Program-made: the position numbers and the translations under genes
Notes under the pieces: generated by a model
The model's database searches: none
What the model was told of the DNA's origin: nothing
What the model saw: only the letters and a program-made list of their open reading frames with translations
Assembly (NCBI GenBank): GCA_036245525.1
Contig: BTPG01000004.1
Location: forward strand, 21,047,255-21,111,254
Length of the DNA stretch: 64,000 nucleotides
Direction: 5' to 3'
Source: Semisulcospira habei
Lineage: Eukaryota > Mollusca > Gastropoda > Semisulcospiridae
Part shown: piece by piece, positions 30,891 to 41,830 of the stretch
How positions within the stretch are numbered: position 1 is the stretch's first letter
Layout of the letters: each line of letters begins with the position of its first letter

Positions 30891-31262
30891 AGGCAGACAG
30901 CAGGCTGGCAAAAGCAAACAAAGCGGTTTCGTTTTCGTTAAGACGCTAGTACGTCATTGTATACGCTAGATACAACGATCACATGAGATTACACAGCTTG
31001 CTAAGACCCTTGTAAACAGAGACATTTAACTCTGTGTTTTGTGATAGCAATGACTATGATTGAAAAAATCAATCTTCTGTTAACACAGTCGTTTGCTTTC
31101 TGTTCATTTAGCTGGATATCATGATCGCATGAGATAGTTACCGTCCTTTGTAAACAGAATCAGAATTGCTCAGACATTTCTTAGCTGGCAAGTGATAGCA
31201 TGCCACAGATTAAAGCTGATATCATCAGCAGGTTATTTTAATAAATAAACTTTTAACAAAAG

Positions 31263-31371
31263 TCCCGTCTGTCATCCATTTCCCAATCGGCCTTTTCAAG
31301 AGGGAGTCAAACATGCCCCCTTGAAGAGGCATTGGGAAATGGATTGGCGTTCCGTCGCCCAGACGGGACAA
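31263..31371. repeat. inverted repeat TCCCGTCTG
   Basis: TCCATTTCCCAAT and CTTTTCAAGAGGG in the left arm are inverted in the right arm (CCCTTGAAGAGGCATTGGG, CAGACGGGA). Confidence 0.75.
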
Positions 31372-32395
31372 GGGTAGGAAGGACGGACAGACAGACAGAC
31401 AGACAGACACACACACACCCCACCCCACCCCTTACCCCCCTTTCCCTTCCCCTTCCCCCCACCCCCTTATTCCCCTCTTTCCCCCCCCCCCCTTTTTTAC
31501 CCGTGCGCACAATTTATTTTATTTATTTGCCGGCCTAGTAATTTGTTTACTGTAGGTCCTACAGCTAATTATTTATTTTTGTCCGGACTTATTTTTGGTC
31601 TAATTATTAGGGTTTCGTCACTCCCCAGATGGGGGCCTCAAAGACGAGTTATTTACGAAAGGAAAGAATTTGAGGCCCAGAGGAGACTCGATCCCATATC
31701 ACACACGTAAGAATAAATTGCACCAAGATTTTCTCTTAGGTGTATGACATGCGAGCGAAATCCACCCAGCCACCGCGGTGGCCGAAAAAGGCAGTTATTC
31801 TTAGGCTTATAACTATAATCGATAGTGGTGCAATACCGGAACTAGATCATCGATTTTTTACAGGTATGTAGCGTGTTTACCGGGCTAATAATACAGTGGA
31901 TTGAGCCGGGCCGGGGCTAAAAACATTATTATTAGTCAAATTAGTGTTGTTTTAGTGGGTTGATGCAGTGTTTTTAATTAGAAATGATAGTAATTTTGTA
32001 TCATTTCTCAGTAATGAGCCACGAAAGCGAAAGCAGGCATAAATTATGATTTTAAAGGGAAGTAATTGCTTCATGTTCTTTTGCCTGTGCTGTGTCTGTG
32101 TGTAAAATTGACAAAGTGTATGTGTATAAGACTATTTATTAAGCAGATTTGGTTGCCGCGTTATTTTAATTGAGAAAATAGACCTAGTCAGTGTGTATAT
32201 CATTGATTTTTAACTGGTGTAAGAGCGCGCGTGTGTGTGTGCGATCGCCGTTATCGGGAATTTCCACAACGCATGGCACATCGGGCTTAGGCTAGGCCGG
32301 CTAGCCGCCGTGATCAATAAACTACGCATTCCTGAATGTACACGCATACATCGTTGATATACTGTTTAGCTCGGGTGCTGATGTCAATGCTTATA

Positions 32396-32604
32396 GAGAA
32401 GGAACAATGTATTTTCCAAAAGAACCAAATTTATTTACGCCGCATTGACAAACTTGCGTTTATTTGAAATCACTGGGGTGAATTAAAGATGGGGTGGCGG
32501 TCGCGTAGTAAAAGTGGAGGGGACATTGTCAAAATGTCGCAATTTTTGTGACTAATGCGGCGTTAATGAATTTGGTGCTTTTGGAAAATACATTGTTCCT
32601 TCTC
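32396..32604. mobile_element. TA-flanked MITE, 209 bp
   Basis: Terminal arms GAGAAGGAACAATGTATTTT at both ends in inverse orientation, continuing for about 50 bp with few mismatches, flanked by TA on each side. This fits a Tc1/mariner-type non-autonomous element. Confidence 0.8.
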
Positions 32605-33091
32605 TAACCGGCCGCTGTGAAAAGAGGTTATCTGATGGCATCGATACAAAAACTCACCGCTAACTGGCAGGGATCGGGCACACCGTATCTTGTCCGGCTA
32701 TCACCTGGATTTTTACACCAGCCCCGTGTCGGACTAGAATTCTATCACAGATTGCCCGTCAGCGATGAGTTCAGCAAGATAAAAGAGAGAGATACGTGGG
32801 CCCGATGACCTTTTGTTGATATGGGGTGGTGGGGGTGGGGGGGGGGTGGTGGTGTTCGGAGCGTGAATTGGGGAAGACTGATATCTTAATTGCACAATAA
32901 TCAGTGAACTTTATTTTGGAACGAATGAAGAGACAGAGGGAGAGGGAGACAGGATCGCACTAGATTTTGGAATGTTTTTGCTTTTGGCATTCCCTGCCAC
33001 TGCACGTATATTTTGTTAGTTTAAAATATTCGTTCTTTCAACGATCCACAGCCACATCCCACCAAAGAATACGGATACACATTGGAATCAG

Positions 33092-33155
33092 CAAGAGACA
33101 TAGATCTTCATGAGCCCCCGCGAATGCGGGGGCTCATGAGGATCTATGTCTCTTG
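33092..33155. repeat. family A hairpin
   Basis: GAAT loop; the right flank CTCGGCAGTGAAAAG is a family A tip without TTAA. Confidence 0.9.
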
Positions 33156-33221
33156 CAGTCGGGTTGTGTTCAATTTTTTCTCGGCAGTGAAAAGATCATC
33201 TGACACCGCCGTGTTCTGTCA

Positions 33222-33285
33222 CACTGGTTGCCACCCTCGATTCGCTGCGCTGGTCAGCGCAGCGAATCGAGGGAGGTAACCAGTG
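33222..33285. repeat. hairpin TCGATTCGCTGCGCTG
   Basis: CTGGTTGCCACCCTCGATTC followed by GCTGCGCTG inverted about GTC. Related to 60,979-61,047. Confidence 0.75.
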
Positions 33286-33496
33286 AGATGTGCAGGCACA
33301 ATTACACCAAGAAAACTACCCTCGTCCAACCGTTTGCGGGTAGAGACACACAGGGTCTTTATTACCACTCCTGCTCTGATCATCCGCATTTTATCGCCTG
33401 CTTCCGGAACTTATCACTCGAGGAGATTGCGGCTATCGCTAGCGGCGACATTTACAGGCACCGCGGACTGCTTGTCCAGGCTTAGACCATTCCAGC

Positions 33497-33545
33497 TGCA
33501 AAGGGCATTGCTTCTCATGAACCCCTGCGTCTTGAGTCATGAGAC
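33497..33545. repeat. family A remnant
   Basis: CTTCTCATGAACCCCTGC is readable; the right arm is mostly lost. Confidence 0.5.
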
Positions 33546-33774
33546 AATTCCAACCGAAAGACACACAGATTCAGGCGAGATCCTGGTGTTATTTGCATGA
33601 ATGAGCTAAGCCAAAGAGTATTGAGGCTACGCACTGTACTCTTTTGCTTAGTCCTGCGGCAGACAATAATTATGCAAGGTGCTCAGACGCCGTGGGCAAC
33701 CCCTATAGAATCTTCGTTCGCGAAATCAAGCCAGAAAAGAAAAGGGGAGACTGCCAATGCTCATATTTTAGGAA

Positions 33775-33850
33775 GGTTACAAAGTAAAGTAGGTAAGAGC
33801 ACTGTCAGGGGAGAGAAGTGTGCATGATCGACCAGTGATCATAGATCTAC
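33775..33850. repeat. dispersed repeat with AAAGCACTGTCAGGGGAGAG
   Basis: The segment with GCACTGTCAGGGGAGAGAA and GATCGACCAGTGATCATAGA recurs at 39,908-39,945 (partial) and 53,203-53,272. Confidence 0.6.
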
Positions 33851-33915
33851 TGTCAAGAGAGAGTATCATGCGCCCAGCATATTCATGGGCGCCACATGCG
33901 CCCAGAGAACTAACT

Positions 33916-33957
33916 GCAAGAGGCATGCGGTGGCTCATGAGAATCTATGGCTTTTGC
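33916..33957. repeat. family A hairpin with loop deletion
   Basis: Left arm short (CAAGAGGCATGCGG), right arm nearly complete. Confidence 0.7.
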
Positions 33958-34127
33958 TGAAATTGATCTGCCGTCATTTTACTTGCTTCTCTGCTGATCG
34001 TTTACTTGCATCGTTTCCCCTCAGACGAAGTCAGTCTTGAGAGGGTCGGGCCTAAGGATGATGCCAGCCCGTTGCTGCCAATTTAGCAGAGTGGACATCT
34101 TGGTTCGCCAGTGACACAAGTGACCCG

Positions 34128-34332
34128 TTAACCCCACCTCTGCCACTGGTCGCAGATTGTTTCTGATATCTTTATTAATTCTACTCTAAAGAGCCCCCAG
34201 CCTTTTTGTAGGAACATGGATGCACAGTTGTGTCAACAAGAGGCATAGATCCGCATGACTGAGCCCCCGCGACTGCGGGGGCTATAAGGATCTATGCCTC
34301 TTGCAGTTGTCGTCCGGCAGCGAAAGAGTTAC
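34128..34332. mobile_element. family A TTAA mini-element
   Basis: TTAACCCCACCTCTGCC at the left, GGCAGCGAAAGAGTTA at the right (last A lost). Hairpin at 34,237-34,303. Confidence 0.65.
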
Positions 34333-34771
34333 ACTTTTTTGTTTTTGTTTTGTGTATTATCATCAACTAAAACTAGAGGAGACGGCTTGACTGTGTGGAT
34401 ATGTGCATCAGTCGCAAGTTGTTTGTAAGGAACGTTGAAAAACTGCTGAAGAAATGCGTTACAACGCGAGTGTATCACGGAAGAAAAATAATTCGTTTGT
34501 TGCATGCCTTTGATTTGCGTTCATTCGTTATCTGACGGAGACTTGAACGCCGTTTAAAAACTTGGTCAAGTACGCCCTTTTTTTAACACTTTTTGGTCTT
34601 TCCATTTTTTTTCTCTCAGGAAATCGTTTTTAAGCTTAATGCATTGCTTTCTGCATCTATCAACTAGTAAAAAAAATAAACAGGCAAAAAAAAAAAAAAA
34701 AAAAAAATGAAGAAAACCAGCGCGCTCTCGAGAGAAAAGCAATGCTAGGCACGCAAAGCTTTACCTATCTG

Positions 34772-34835
34772 CAAGAGACATAGATTGGCATGAGCCTCTG
34801 CATTCGCAGGGGTTCGTGTGAAGCTATGACTCTCG
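34772..34835. repeat. family A hairpin, decayed right arm
   Basis: ATTCG loop; the right arm ends ATGACTCTCG. Confidence 0.75.
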
Positions 34836-35272
34836 TTCCTCGAGGTCGGTCCCATCTATACCTCAAATTGAGGGAGATGCTCTGGGTTTTGCAGTCGACA
34901 CATTTTTCTCTAGTTCCTGGTCCCTGAGCGCCTGTTGCGTGCGCGATCAGTGTATCAAATCGTTGTTTTCTTTCATTATGCTCTCTCTCCAATTTCCATG
35001 TATTTTTTCTTTGTGTCTCTGTCCCCCGAGATGAGAAATATCCCTTTGGCGTTCATCGTTGGCTGCGGGAAATGCGCTGACTTTGAAGTCTCAGGGGAGT
35101 GTTGGATTAGTTTGGGAGATTTTCAGATGGATCGACCGTGCTCGCTCTGGCGGAGTGCCTGGTTCCCTTTGTTACTTTGTGTAGCGAAGCCAGTCAGGCA
35201 TAGCCATTGAGTCAGAGTGACGATTGAGGCTGATGTTCTCTTCTTCTTTATAATTTAGTTCTTTTATTTTAA

Positions 35273-35365
35273 TTAACCCTTTGGGTGTCGGTTTCGGTTT
35301 TAGTCGCGATGATTCCTGCAGGAATCATCTCTACTAAAACCGCAACCGACACCCAAAGCGGTTAA
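35273..35365. mobile_element. family D TTAA mini-element
   Basis: TTAACCCTTTGGGTGTCGG and complement, centre GATGATTCCTGCAGGAATCA. Confidence 0.85.
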
Positions 35366-35591
35366 AGCGACACCATCTGCGGGAGATTCAATATAGACAC
35401 TACCCGTGAACTACCCCGACTATTCATCAACAGCGATATGCTTGTAGTGCTTAGTAAATTAGACTCAGTGTAGGCCATAATATCAGCTTTTGCAAGCGAA
35501 ACTTGATGAAAGGAAATGGCCGAATCAGTTATTGAACTACACCCGAGTAAGCCGTATATGTGAGGCTCCGAGGGTGCAATTTGGACCTATA

Positions 35592-35690
35592 TCTTTAAAG
35601 CAAGAGGCATAGGGTCTCATGAGCCCCTGCAGTTGAAGGGGCTCATGAGACCCTTTGCCTCTTGCTTTAAAGACTCTATGCCTCTTGCAG
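35592..35690. repeat. family A hairpin with lengthened arms
   Basis: The palindrome extends outward by TCTTTAAAG on both sides and carries a matched change (GGGTCTC/GAGACCC). A second right-arm end (CTCTATGCCTCTTG) follows. Confidence 0.85.
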
Positions 35691-36007
35691 ATGGATGAAA
35701 CTGGCCGAGGAGCTGAAATGAGATTCCAAGTTTCTGGTTCCTCTCTCTGTCGTATTTGTCTCAATGATGCAAGACGTGACGAACTGTAAGTTGTTGGACA
35801 TTTTTTGCGAGGAGAAAAAAATGGGGGAAAATGTTGTTGAATACTCCAATAGCGAACGTGATTCATTTCTGCTATAGGCCTAAATCGTCGTAAGCTTGTA
35901 GTAGGCTTCAAGGGTTTATTATGGTCTGTGCCGATTATTGGCTGTGCGATTACGTCTGCACTTTTTGGGTCTGCAAGCGGCACTCTGGCGTTCGCACTAT
36001 GATTTTT

Positions 36008-36080
36008 TAATTCATTCGACACGAACGGCATCCGGATACGCAGCTTAAGCCGCATATCCGGATGACGTTCGTCTCGAAAT
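36008..36080. repeat. family E hairpin (CATCCGGATACGC)
   Basis: CATTCGACACGAACGGCATC and complement with GCATATCCGGATGACG, ending CGTCTCGAA. Confidence 0.7.
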
Positions 36081-36214
36081 AGTCACTGGGCTTCGTGAGG
36101 ACAACTACGAGGACTTCATGAGGGCTACTATGCCAGTTGTTGTTCTTTCTAACATCTGTATTCGAACTGAAGTTAGTTGTGGTCTGTGCTATAGGATGCA
36201 TGCCCTCTGCTCCT

Positions 36215-36437
36215 TGACCCTTATCATTCGGTATACACCAGTTTGTGAAATAAGTTTGGCTAAAATAGTTCAAGGGTAGTGCCAGAATAGCTTGGCGCCT
36301 CTAGGCGCCAAGCTATTCTGGCATCACCCTTGAACTAAAGCCATTGGTCTATATCCTTATCCGTAAGTACTATAATGTAGCTTGCATGTGGCAGTGTACA
36401 AATTTGAAGCTTTTAGCTTCAGAATGATACGAGTTAA
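36215..36437. mobile_element. family B mini-element, CATATCATACTGAGG subtype, inverted
   Basis: Right tip GATACGAGTTAA; the left tip is mutated (TTGACCCTTATCATTCGG). Core hairpin at about 36,264-36,337. Opposite orientation to 10,390-10,613. Confidence 0.7.
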
Positions 36438-37149
36438 GGTCCAAAACACCACAGACCAGTGAACATTTTATGACGACGGAAAAGAAGCCATCTTTGCGTT
36501 AGCAGACATGGTGGCGGTGTTGCGTCAGTCTGATGTATTAATCCCATGAAGCTTCCTGGAACTTTTCAGGCTTCTTTTCGCAGATAGTGGGTAGTGTGTC
36601 TTTTAAATCTTCTTGATCCAGGTCAGAAGTGCACTGTGAGTGTGCGGGGGAGGTGGGGGGTGGGGGGTTGGGGGGCTGAATCTCAGTTTCACTGAGCACG
36701 CTCTGAGCTCGTCAGGCGCCTCTGCTCGAGTAGACCTGTGGTTTCGACGATCTTCGACTGTGCAGCCAGCTATATTTTTTACTGGGTAGGTGTCGCGCGC
36801 ATTAGTGGCTGGTTGGAAGAGGCAGCCAGTTCCGTGACATCCTAATTGGTCAGGTACCTTCGAGAACTCTAACATGTCTGCGTGTGCGGTCCTCTTAAAC
36901 TATGTTTTTATCTACAGGTTTATATACTTTGTGGACAGATTAATAGTTGTGCCAGAGTGCTCTGGGGTCACCAAAGTCTGCGACACTCTCCTGCCATTGG
37001 CTTGACTTTTGGCACTGACAAAATGGTGCCATGGATTAGTGTGGGGGAACCTAGGAGGACTGCCTTACGTTGATTTCTTTTTCAAGATACCGTAATGTGC
37101 ACCGTGTTAAGTCCTTGACTGGAGAGAAAAATTGAGCAAGATCCAACTG

Positions 37150-37215
37150 CAAGAGACATAGACCCTCATGAGACCTCCGCAGTTGCGGGGGCTCATGAGG
37201 ATCCTATATCTCTTG
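37150..37215. repeat. family A hairpin
   Basis: AGACCTCCGC in the left arm, one extra base in the right arm. Confidence 0.85.
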
Positions 37216-37262
37216 CTTATAACACTTCATCTCCATGTTCCTTGAACGGCTGGGGCTCTGAA

Positions 37263-37474
37263 TTAACTCATTGTACCCCAAGACCGAAATCCCCAAATTT
37301 TGCCGTTGTCCTCTGAAGTGCATTGCAGTGCAGGACACAGATCGACCATGATAATTCAAGGGTGATGCCAGAATAGCTTGGCGCCCATAGGCGCCAAGCT
37401 ATTCTGGCATCACCTTTGAACTATCATGGTCGATCCTTATCTTGCTGTGGTGTGTCTGGGGTAGAATGGGTTAA
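37263..37474. mobile_element. family B TTAA mini-element (212 bp)
   Basis: TTAACTCATTGTACCCC to GGGGTAGAATGGGTTAA. Core GATCGACCATGATAATTC...GGCGCC inverted about CATA. The long asymmetric arm is on the left. Confidence 0.85.
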
Positions 37475-37543
37475 GGAAGATTTCAGAAACTACGTCCACT
37501 GACGGTGAGGAGGTTACAGTTCTTCAGCTAACCCATTCCATAT

Positions 37544-37609
37544 GCAAGTGGCATAGGTTCTCATGAGCCAATGCAATCGCAAGGGGTCATGAGAATCAGT
37601 ACTATTTGA
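37544..37609. repeat. family A hairpin, decayed
   Basis: GCAATCGCAA near the loop, right end CAGTACTATTTG. Confidence 0.65.
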
Positions 37610-37814
37610 TGGTACTTTAGCGATCGATTTAATTTACATTTTCGCTTCTCAGATGTAGAAAATCTGCAGGGTTCACGATGGTTTTTGACAGACTAAAATA
37701 AATGTTAACTTGCTTTACTACCCCCCCCCCCTCCCCTCCCCCATCCCTCCACCCCTGCCGAAAGAAAGAAATACCAGCCTTTTTTAACGGTCCCGAAATC
37801 AGAGCCTTCCATCT

Positions 37815-37878
37815 GCGAAAGGCATAAATTTACATGAATCTTCGCAGTCGCAGAAGCTCATGATAATCTATACCTCTG
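37815..37878. repeat. family A hairpin, diverged
   Basis: TTCGCAGTCGCAGAA near the loop; many arm changes. Confidence 0.7.
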
Positions 37879-38247
37879 GGTGCCCAAGATAAGGTCTAAT
37901 TGAGAGTGTAATTTTTTGTTTGTTTAAGATGCGACAGTTTTAACTGAGGCTTGAAATGCTGTGAAGATTTACGGCAAATTTCGTGCCATAAACTTCTCAC
38001 CCCTGTAAATTTTTTATCCAGGCCTTTTAATCTTTCGAGTTAGAGTATTTCTTAATAGATATAACGATCAAAGAAGAGAGATAAACGAATTCTTATTCGT
38101 TTAATCACTGACAAATAATTATAGAAGTTCAATGACACCACAAGTGACTTTAACTTAAGTATCAAGTTGCATTTGTAATAAAAGCAAATAAAGAAAAGCT
38201 TGGATGTCAAAACAAGCAAAGAAATAACTGACTGACTGGCTGAATAA

Positions 38248-38302
38248 TGAACGAACGAACGAACGCACAAACGCACGAACGAATGAACGAACGAACGTAC
38301 GA
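38248..38302. repeat. AACG simple repeat
   Basis: GAACGAACGAACG units with small variants. Confidence 0.85.
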
Positions 38303-38599
38303 CAAAAGGTTTTCGTTGTTGGCTGTGGAGTTGAAACGTCGTCTGAGCCATCTGAAAGGTCTTATTTACAACGCCGTTAGCAGAGAAAATTATGACATAT
38401 ATCTCATAGCAAGGTCGTGACATATATGATATCGCCCTCTTTGAATACAGGAAGACCAGAGAGTTCAAACTTCTACCATATTATCACAGCTGGCCGAGGT
38501 TCCTTACCGGCCAGTTACTTCGCTTTCATATCTAGAAGCAATATTTATACCGGCCGCCATTTGTACCGCCATGCTTTTCATCGAGACAGACAGGTTTGC

Positions 38600-39070
38600 T
38601 CGAATGAAAGATAGAGTTCCCTACACCAGACCGTGCCATCTGCAAGAGGCTTAAATTCTCATGAGCCCCTGCAATTGCAGGGGCTCATGAGAATCTATGC
38701 CTCTTGCTGGAAGCTGGCAGTGCCGAGACTCATTTGCTTCTTTGTAATAAACGTATGTTTGTTTCAATAAAAAATAGAGTTCCTTAACTAGACTATGTCA
38801 TCTGCAAGAGGCATAGATTCTCATGACCCCTGCAGTTACAGGGCTCATGAGAATCTAAGCCTCTTGCTGGAAGCTGGAAGAGCCTGGACTCATTTACTTC
38901 TTTGTTCCTGGGCGGAATAAATACATGCTTGTTTGAATGAAAAATAGAGTTCCTTAGCAAGACCACTTCATCTCCAAGAGGCATAGATTCTCATGAGCCC
39001 ATGCACGATCAGGGGCTCGTGAGAATCTATGACTTGCTCAGCAGTTACGGGACACATCTATCTCTCTGCT
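38600..39070 (+). repeat. three tandem copies of a hairpin-bearing unit of about 165 bp
   Basis: Each copy has ATAGAGTTCC, a CATCTGCAAGAGGC start, a family A hairpin (38,643-38,706; 38,804-38,866; 38,975-39,036), and in the first two TGCTGGAAGCTGG, CTCATTT and TTCTTTGT. The third is incomplete. Confidence 0.75.
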
Positions 39071-39426
39071 CCTTGGGAGGAAATTGTCACCGGGGTTCAT
39101 TCAATGTTATGTGTAGAAAATGTCGTTTGCTTGGAAGAGAGGTAAGCTACGACGTGAGTTCCTGACAGCTTTTGATGTGGTTAGGTTTGGAGTACAGGCA
39201 GCTTTCCGCTGGAACTGCTTCACCCGCCAATAGTTGTGCACTGCGATTATATGACACGATGTGTCCTGGTCTGTGAACTGGACCTTACAGCCGTAAGGGT
39301 TAAAATCACACCTAGAACATCACACGTAAGCTGAAGGCTTGAAAACCACAGACCCACACAGCTAGGTACATCAAGAGCGTCTTTTGTAACATGTTCCTGC
39401 AGGATGTTTTAGTGATGTCTACGGAC

Positions 39427-39640
39427 TTAACTCATTCTATCCCAGACACACCACAGCAAGATAAGGATCGACCGTGATAGTTCAAGGGTGATGCCAGAAT
39501 AGCTTGGCGCCTATGGGCGCCAAGCTATTCTGGCATCACCCTTGAACTATCATGGTCGATCTGTGTCCTGCACTGCAATGCAGTCTTTAGAGAACAACGG
39601 CAGAAATTGTGGATTTCGGTGTTGGGGTAGAATGAGTTAA
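39427..39640. mobile_element. family B TTAA mini-element (214 bp)
   Basis: TTAACTCATTCTATCCC to GGGGTAGAATGAGTTAA. Core centred on CCTATGGG. The long arm is on the right. Confidence 0.88.
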
Positions 39641-39742
39641 AGGTGTAACCCTTTGGGTGTCGGTAGAGGTTTTTGTCGCGATTATTCCATGCAGGGATCA
39701 TCGCGACGAAAACCGCTACCGACAACTAAAGGGTTACACTTT
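39639..39742. repeat. family D element abutting a family B element
   Basis: AAAGGTGTAACCCTTTGGG to the complement ending GGGTTACACTTT. Centre ATTCCATGCAGGGAT is imperfect. The tips are TGTAAC, not TTAAC. Confidence 0.75.
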
Positions 39743-40100
39743 AGAGTGAATGTTTTCGGGGCTCGAATGGAAATTCCCAGACTTATAGCGCACTAATGCT
39801 TCGTTTTAATTAAGATTCGTAATGTTACTGTTGATAGACTAGCAAGCAATAGCTAGATAACTGTTTAGTGTTACTGTCAGTTCTCAAAGCGAAAAGAAAC
39901 TACCATGCGAGTAGGAAAAAGCACTGTCAGGGGAGAGAATTGTGTATTATCTCAAAGCAAAAGCACTGATTAACACGCAGTCCCAGTGTCGGTAAAAACC
40001 TCGGTCCGTATTACGTGTACGTTAAAACACATACATAAAATAATCAATGTATATTTTTTTTTTCTTACTAAAAACGATAGACGCGACGATCCAACAGTGA

Positions 40101-40121
40101 TTTTTTATTTTTAAAATTTGT

Positions 40122-40152
<31 letters not shown>

Positions 40153-40179
40153 TTTTATTTATTTATTTTATTATTATTA

Positions 40180-40220
<41 letters not shown>

Positions 40221-40337
40221 ATTTTAAAATTAATTAATTCATTTTTATTATTTTATTATTATTATTTTATTTATTTATTTTTTAAAATTTATTTATTTAT
40301 TTTATTTTATTTTATTATTATTATTATTTTATTTTTT
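40101..40337. repeat. ATT/ATTT simple-repeat tract
   Basis: TTTA and ATT units interrupted by TTTTAAAATT palindromes, followed by a G run (40,340-40,368). Confidence 0.95.
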
Positions 40338-40658
40338 CGGGGGGGGGGGGGTCGGGGAGGGGGGGGGTGCTGTTAATCTGCTTTAACTTAATGAGTTTTC
40401 TTACTCATGCACTGATTACCTTGCATCGCTAGGACCGAATTCTTCTCCTTTCTTTGTTCTTATCCTTTCTCTGTCCTTATTTTTTCCAGGCATATGTTCA
40501 CGTTTCCCTCGCACGTGAGGGCGCAGGTATGAGCAATGTCTCTCTACACCTGTAATGCGTTTCATTCATAACTGAAGGTCTGCTAGGCATGAGAACAAAA
40601 ACACGGTAACCGGGGATCAAACGGAGCCATGGAGGCAAACGGGCCCAGGCACTGGCAG

Positions 40659-40722
40659 CAAGAGGCTTGGATTCTCATGAGCCCCTGCGTCCGCAGGGGC
40701 TCATGAGAATCCATACCTCTTG
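40659..40722. repeat. family A hairpin
   Basis: GTCC loop region, near perfect. Confidence 0.9.
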
Positions 40723-40977
40723 CCTTTCATTCATAAGCCGATGAGCTGTGAGGGAAAAAACACGGAAGCCGAGGATCAAAGGATGCGCCAATTACTCCGG
40801 TGCATGAGGCCCAGGTTAGCGCCGCAATGTCTGACACGACAAGGTACCGGTTTATTTTTTACGGGTTTCGGCGAAGGCAAATTATCGGAGGAAAAATTAG
40901 CTCGTTTGATGACAAAACGGAACAGCCTCGGAGAGTGTATTCAGAAATGAATTGTAAAAGTTGCCGCCACCATTTGC

Positions 40978-41191
40978 TTAACTCATTCTACCCCAGACAC
41001 ACCACAGCAAGATAGAATCGACCATGATAGTTCAAGGGTGATGCCAGAATAGCTTGGCGCCTATGGGCGCCAAGCTATTCTGGCATCACCCTTGAACTAT
41101 CATGTGTCGATCTGTGTCCTGCACTAGAGTGCAGTCTTCAGAGGGCAACGGCAAAATTTGGGGATTTCGGTGTTGGGGTAGAATGAGTTAA
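40978..41191. mobile_element. family B TTAA mini-element (214 bp)
   Basis: TTAACTCATTCTACCCC and complement; core about CCTATGGG. The right TTAA is also the left tip of the next element. Confidence 0.9.
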
Positions 41192-41285
41192 CTCGTTCCA
41201 GACGCCCCGCATAAATAGCTGCAACGCTATTTGGCAGCGCTATACGTCACTTTCGCAGTTATTGATGTGGGGCCGCCTTGAATGA
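41188..41285. mobile_element. family G element, sharing TTAA with its neighbour
   Basis: TTAACTCGTTCCAGACGCC to GGGGCCGCCTTGAATGAGA. Inner inverted parts are AATAGCTGC/GCAGTTATT and AGCGCTAT. Relative of 52,043-52,164. Confidence 0.6.
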
Positions 41286-41360
41286 GAGAAATAAGAATCG
41301 ATGATGCTAGCTTGCATCTGCTTTGTCTGAGTTCTTGCCTGGTTCAACTTTGAATACCGC

Positions 41361-41444
41361 CCATTTGCCGTGCGTGCGGCAATAGCCCTGTGTATTATAC
41401 AAGCTTATAATACACAGGGCTATTGCCGCACGCACGGCAAATGG
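41361..41444. repeat. perfect 84-bp palindrome
   Basis: CCATTTGCCGTGCGTGCGGC...TGTATTATA and its exact complement around CAAGCT. It lies 386 bp before the TRIM9 exon acceptor. Confidence 0.9.
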
Positions 41445-41476
41445 TCTGGGAGAAGGGCTCCGCACCAACGGGTGAA

Positions 41477-41700
41477 ATATATTGGATTCGCTTTGTCTCA
41501 GTGTATTCGTTTGTCTGTTTGCCTGTCTGTCCGCAGGGATATTTTTGGCCGGATTCACTTTGTCAGTTTGTCCGTTTGTCCGTTTGTCTGTTTGTATGTC
41601 TGTCCGGTGGGAGGGGAGATGTATTGGATTCACATTGTCGCTGAGTTTCTTTGTCTCTGTGCCTGTCCGTGCCGATATTTTTAGCAGGCCACATCTCTGG
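41477..41700 (+). repeat. two diverged direct copies of a TTGTCTG-rich segment
   Basis: TATTGGATTCGCTTTGTC...GATATTTTTGGC and TATTGGATTCACATTGTC...GATATTTTTAGC, with (TTTGTCCG)-like repeats between them. Confidence 0.6.
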
Positions 41701-41830
41701 AACAACTGGACCGATACTGACTGATAGTTTGAACCTGTCATGTTGTTGTCTTAATTGTCTTTCTGTGATTTTTGTGTCCAGTTTCAACTCATGTCCTATA
41801 CTGCAATTGGCATTTCTCTCTGTGTTGCAG

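Larger units (their letters stand above)
30900..41830. other. repeat-rich flank between the element and the TRIM9 exon
   Basis: No gene seen. Probably intron or 5' flank of the TRIM9-like gene. Two diverged direct copies of a segment with TGTAAACAGA lie at about 30,975-31,030 and 31,120-31,180. Confidence 0.5.

Noticed and set aside
31630..31860. Possible tRNA-derived SINE (GACTCGATCCC near 31,688, CCGCGGTGGCC near 31,775)
   Set aside because: A- and B-box spacing and order do not fit a Pol III promoter well; no target duplication or second copy seen.
33228..33485. 85-codon frame considered as an upstream TRIM9 exon
   Set aside because: It starts in a hairpin repeat, lacks FN3 or coiled-coil features and convincing splice sites.
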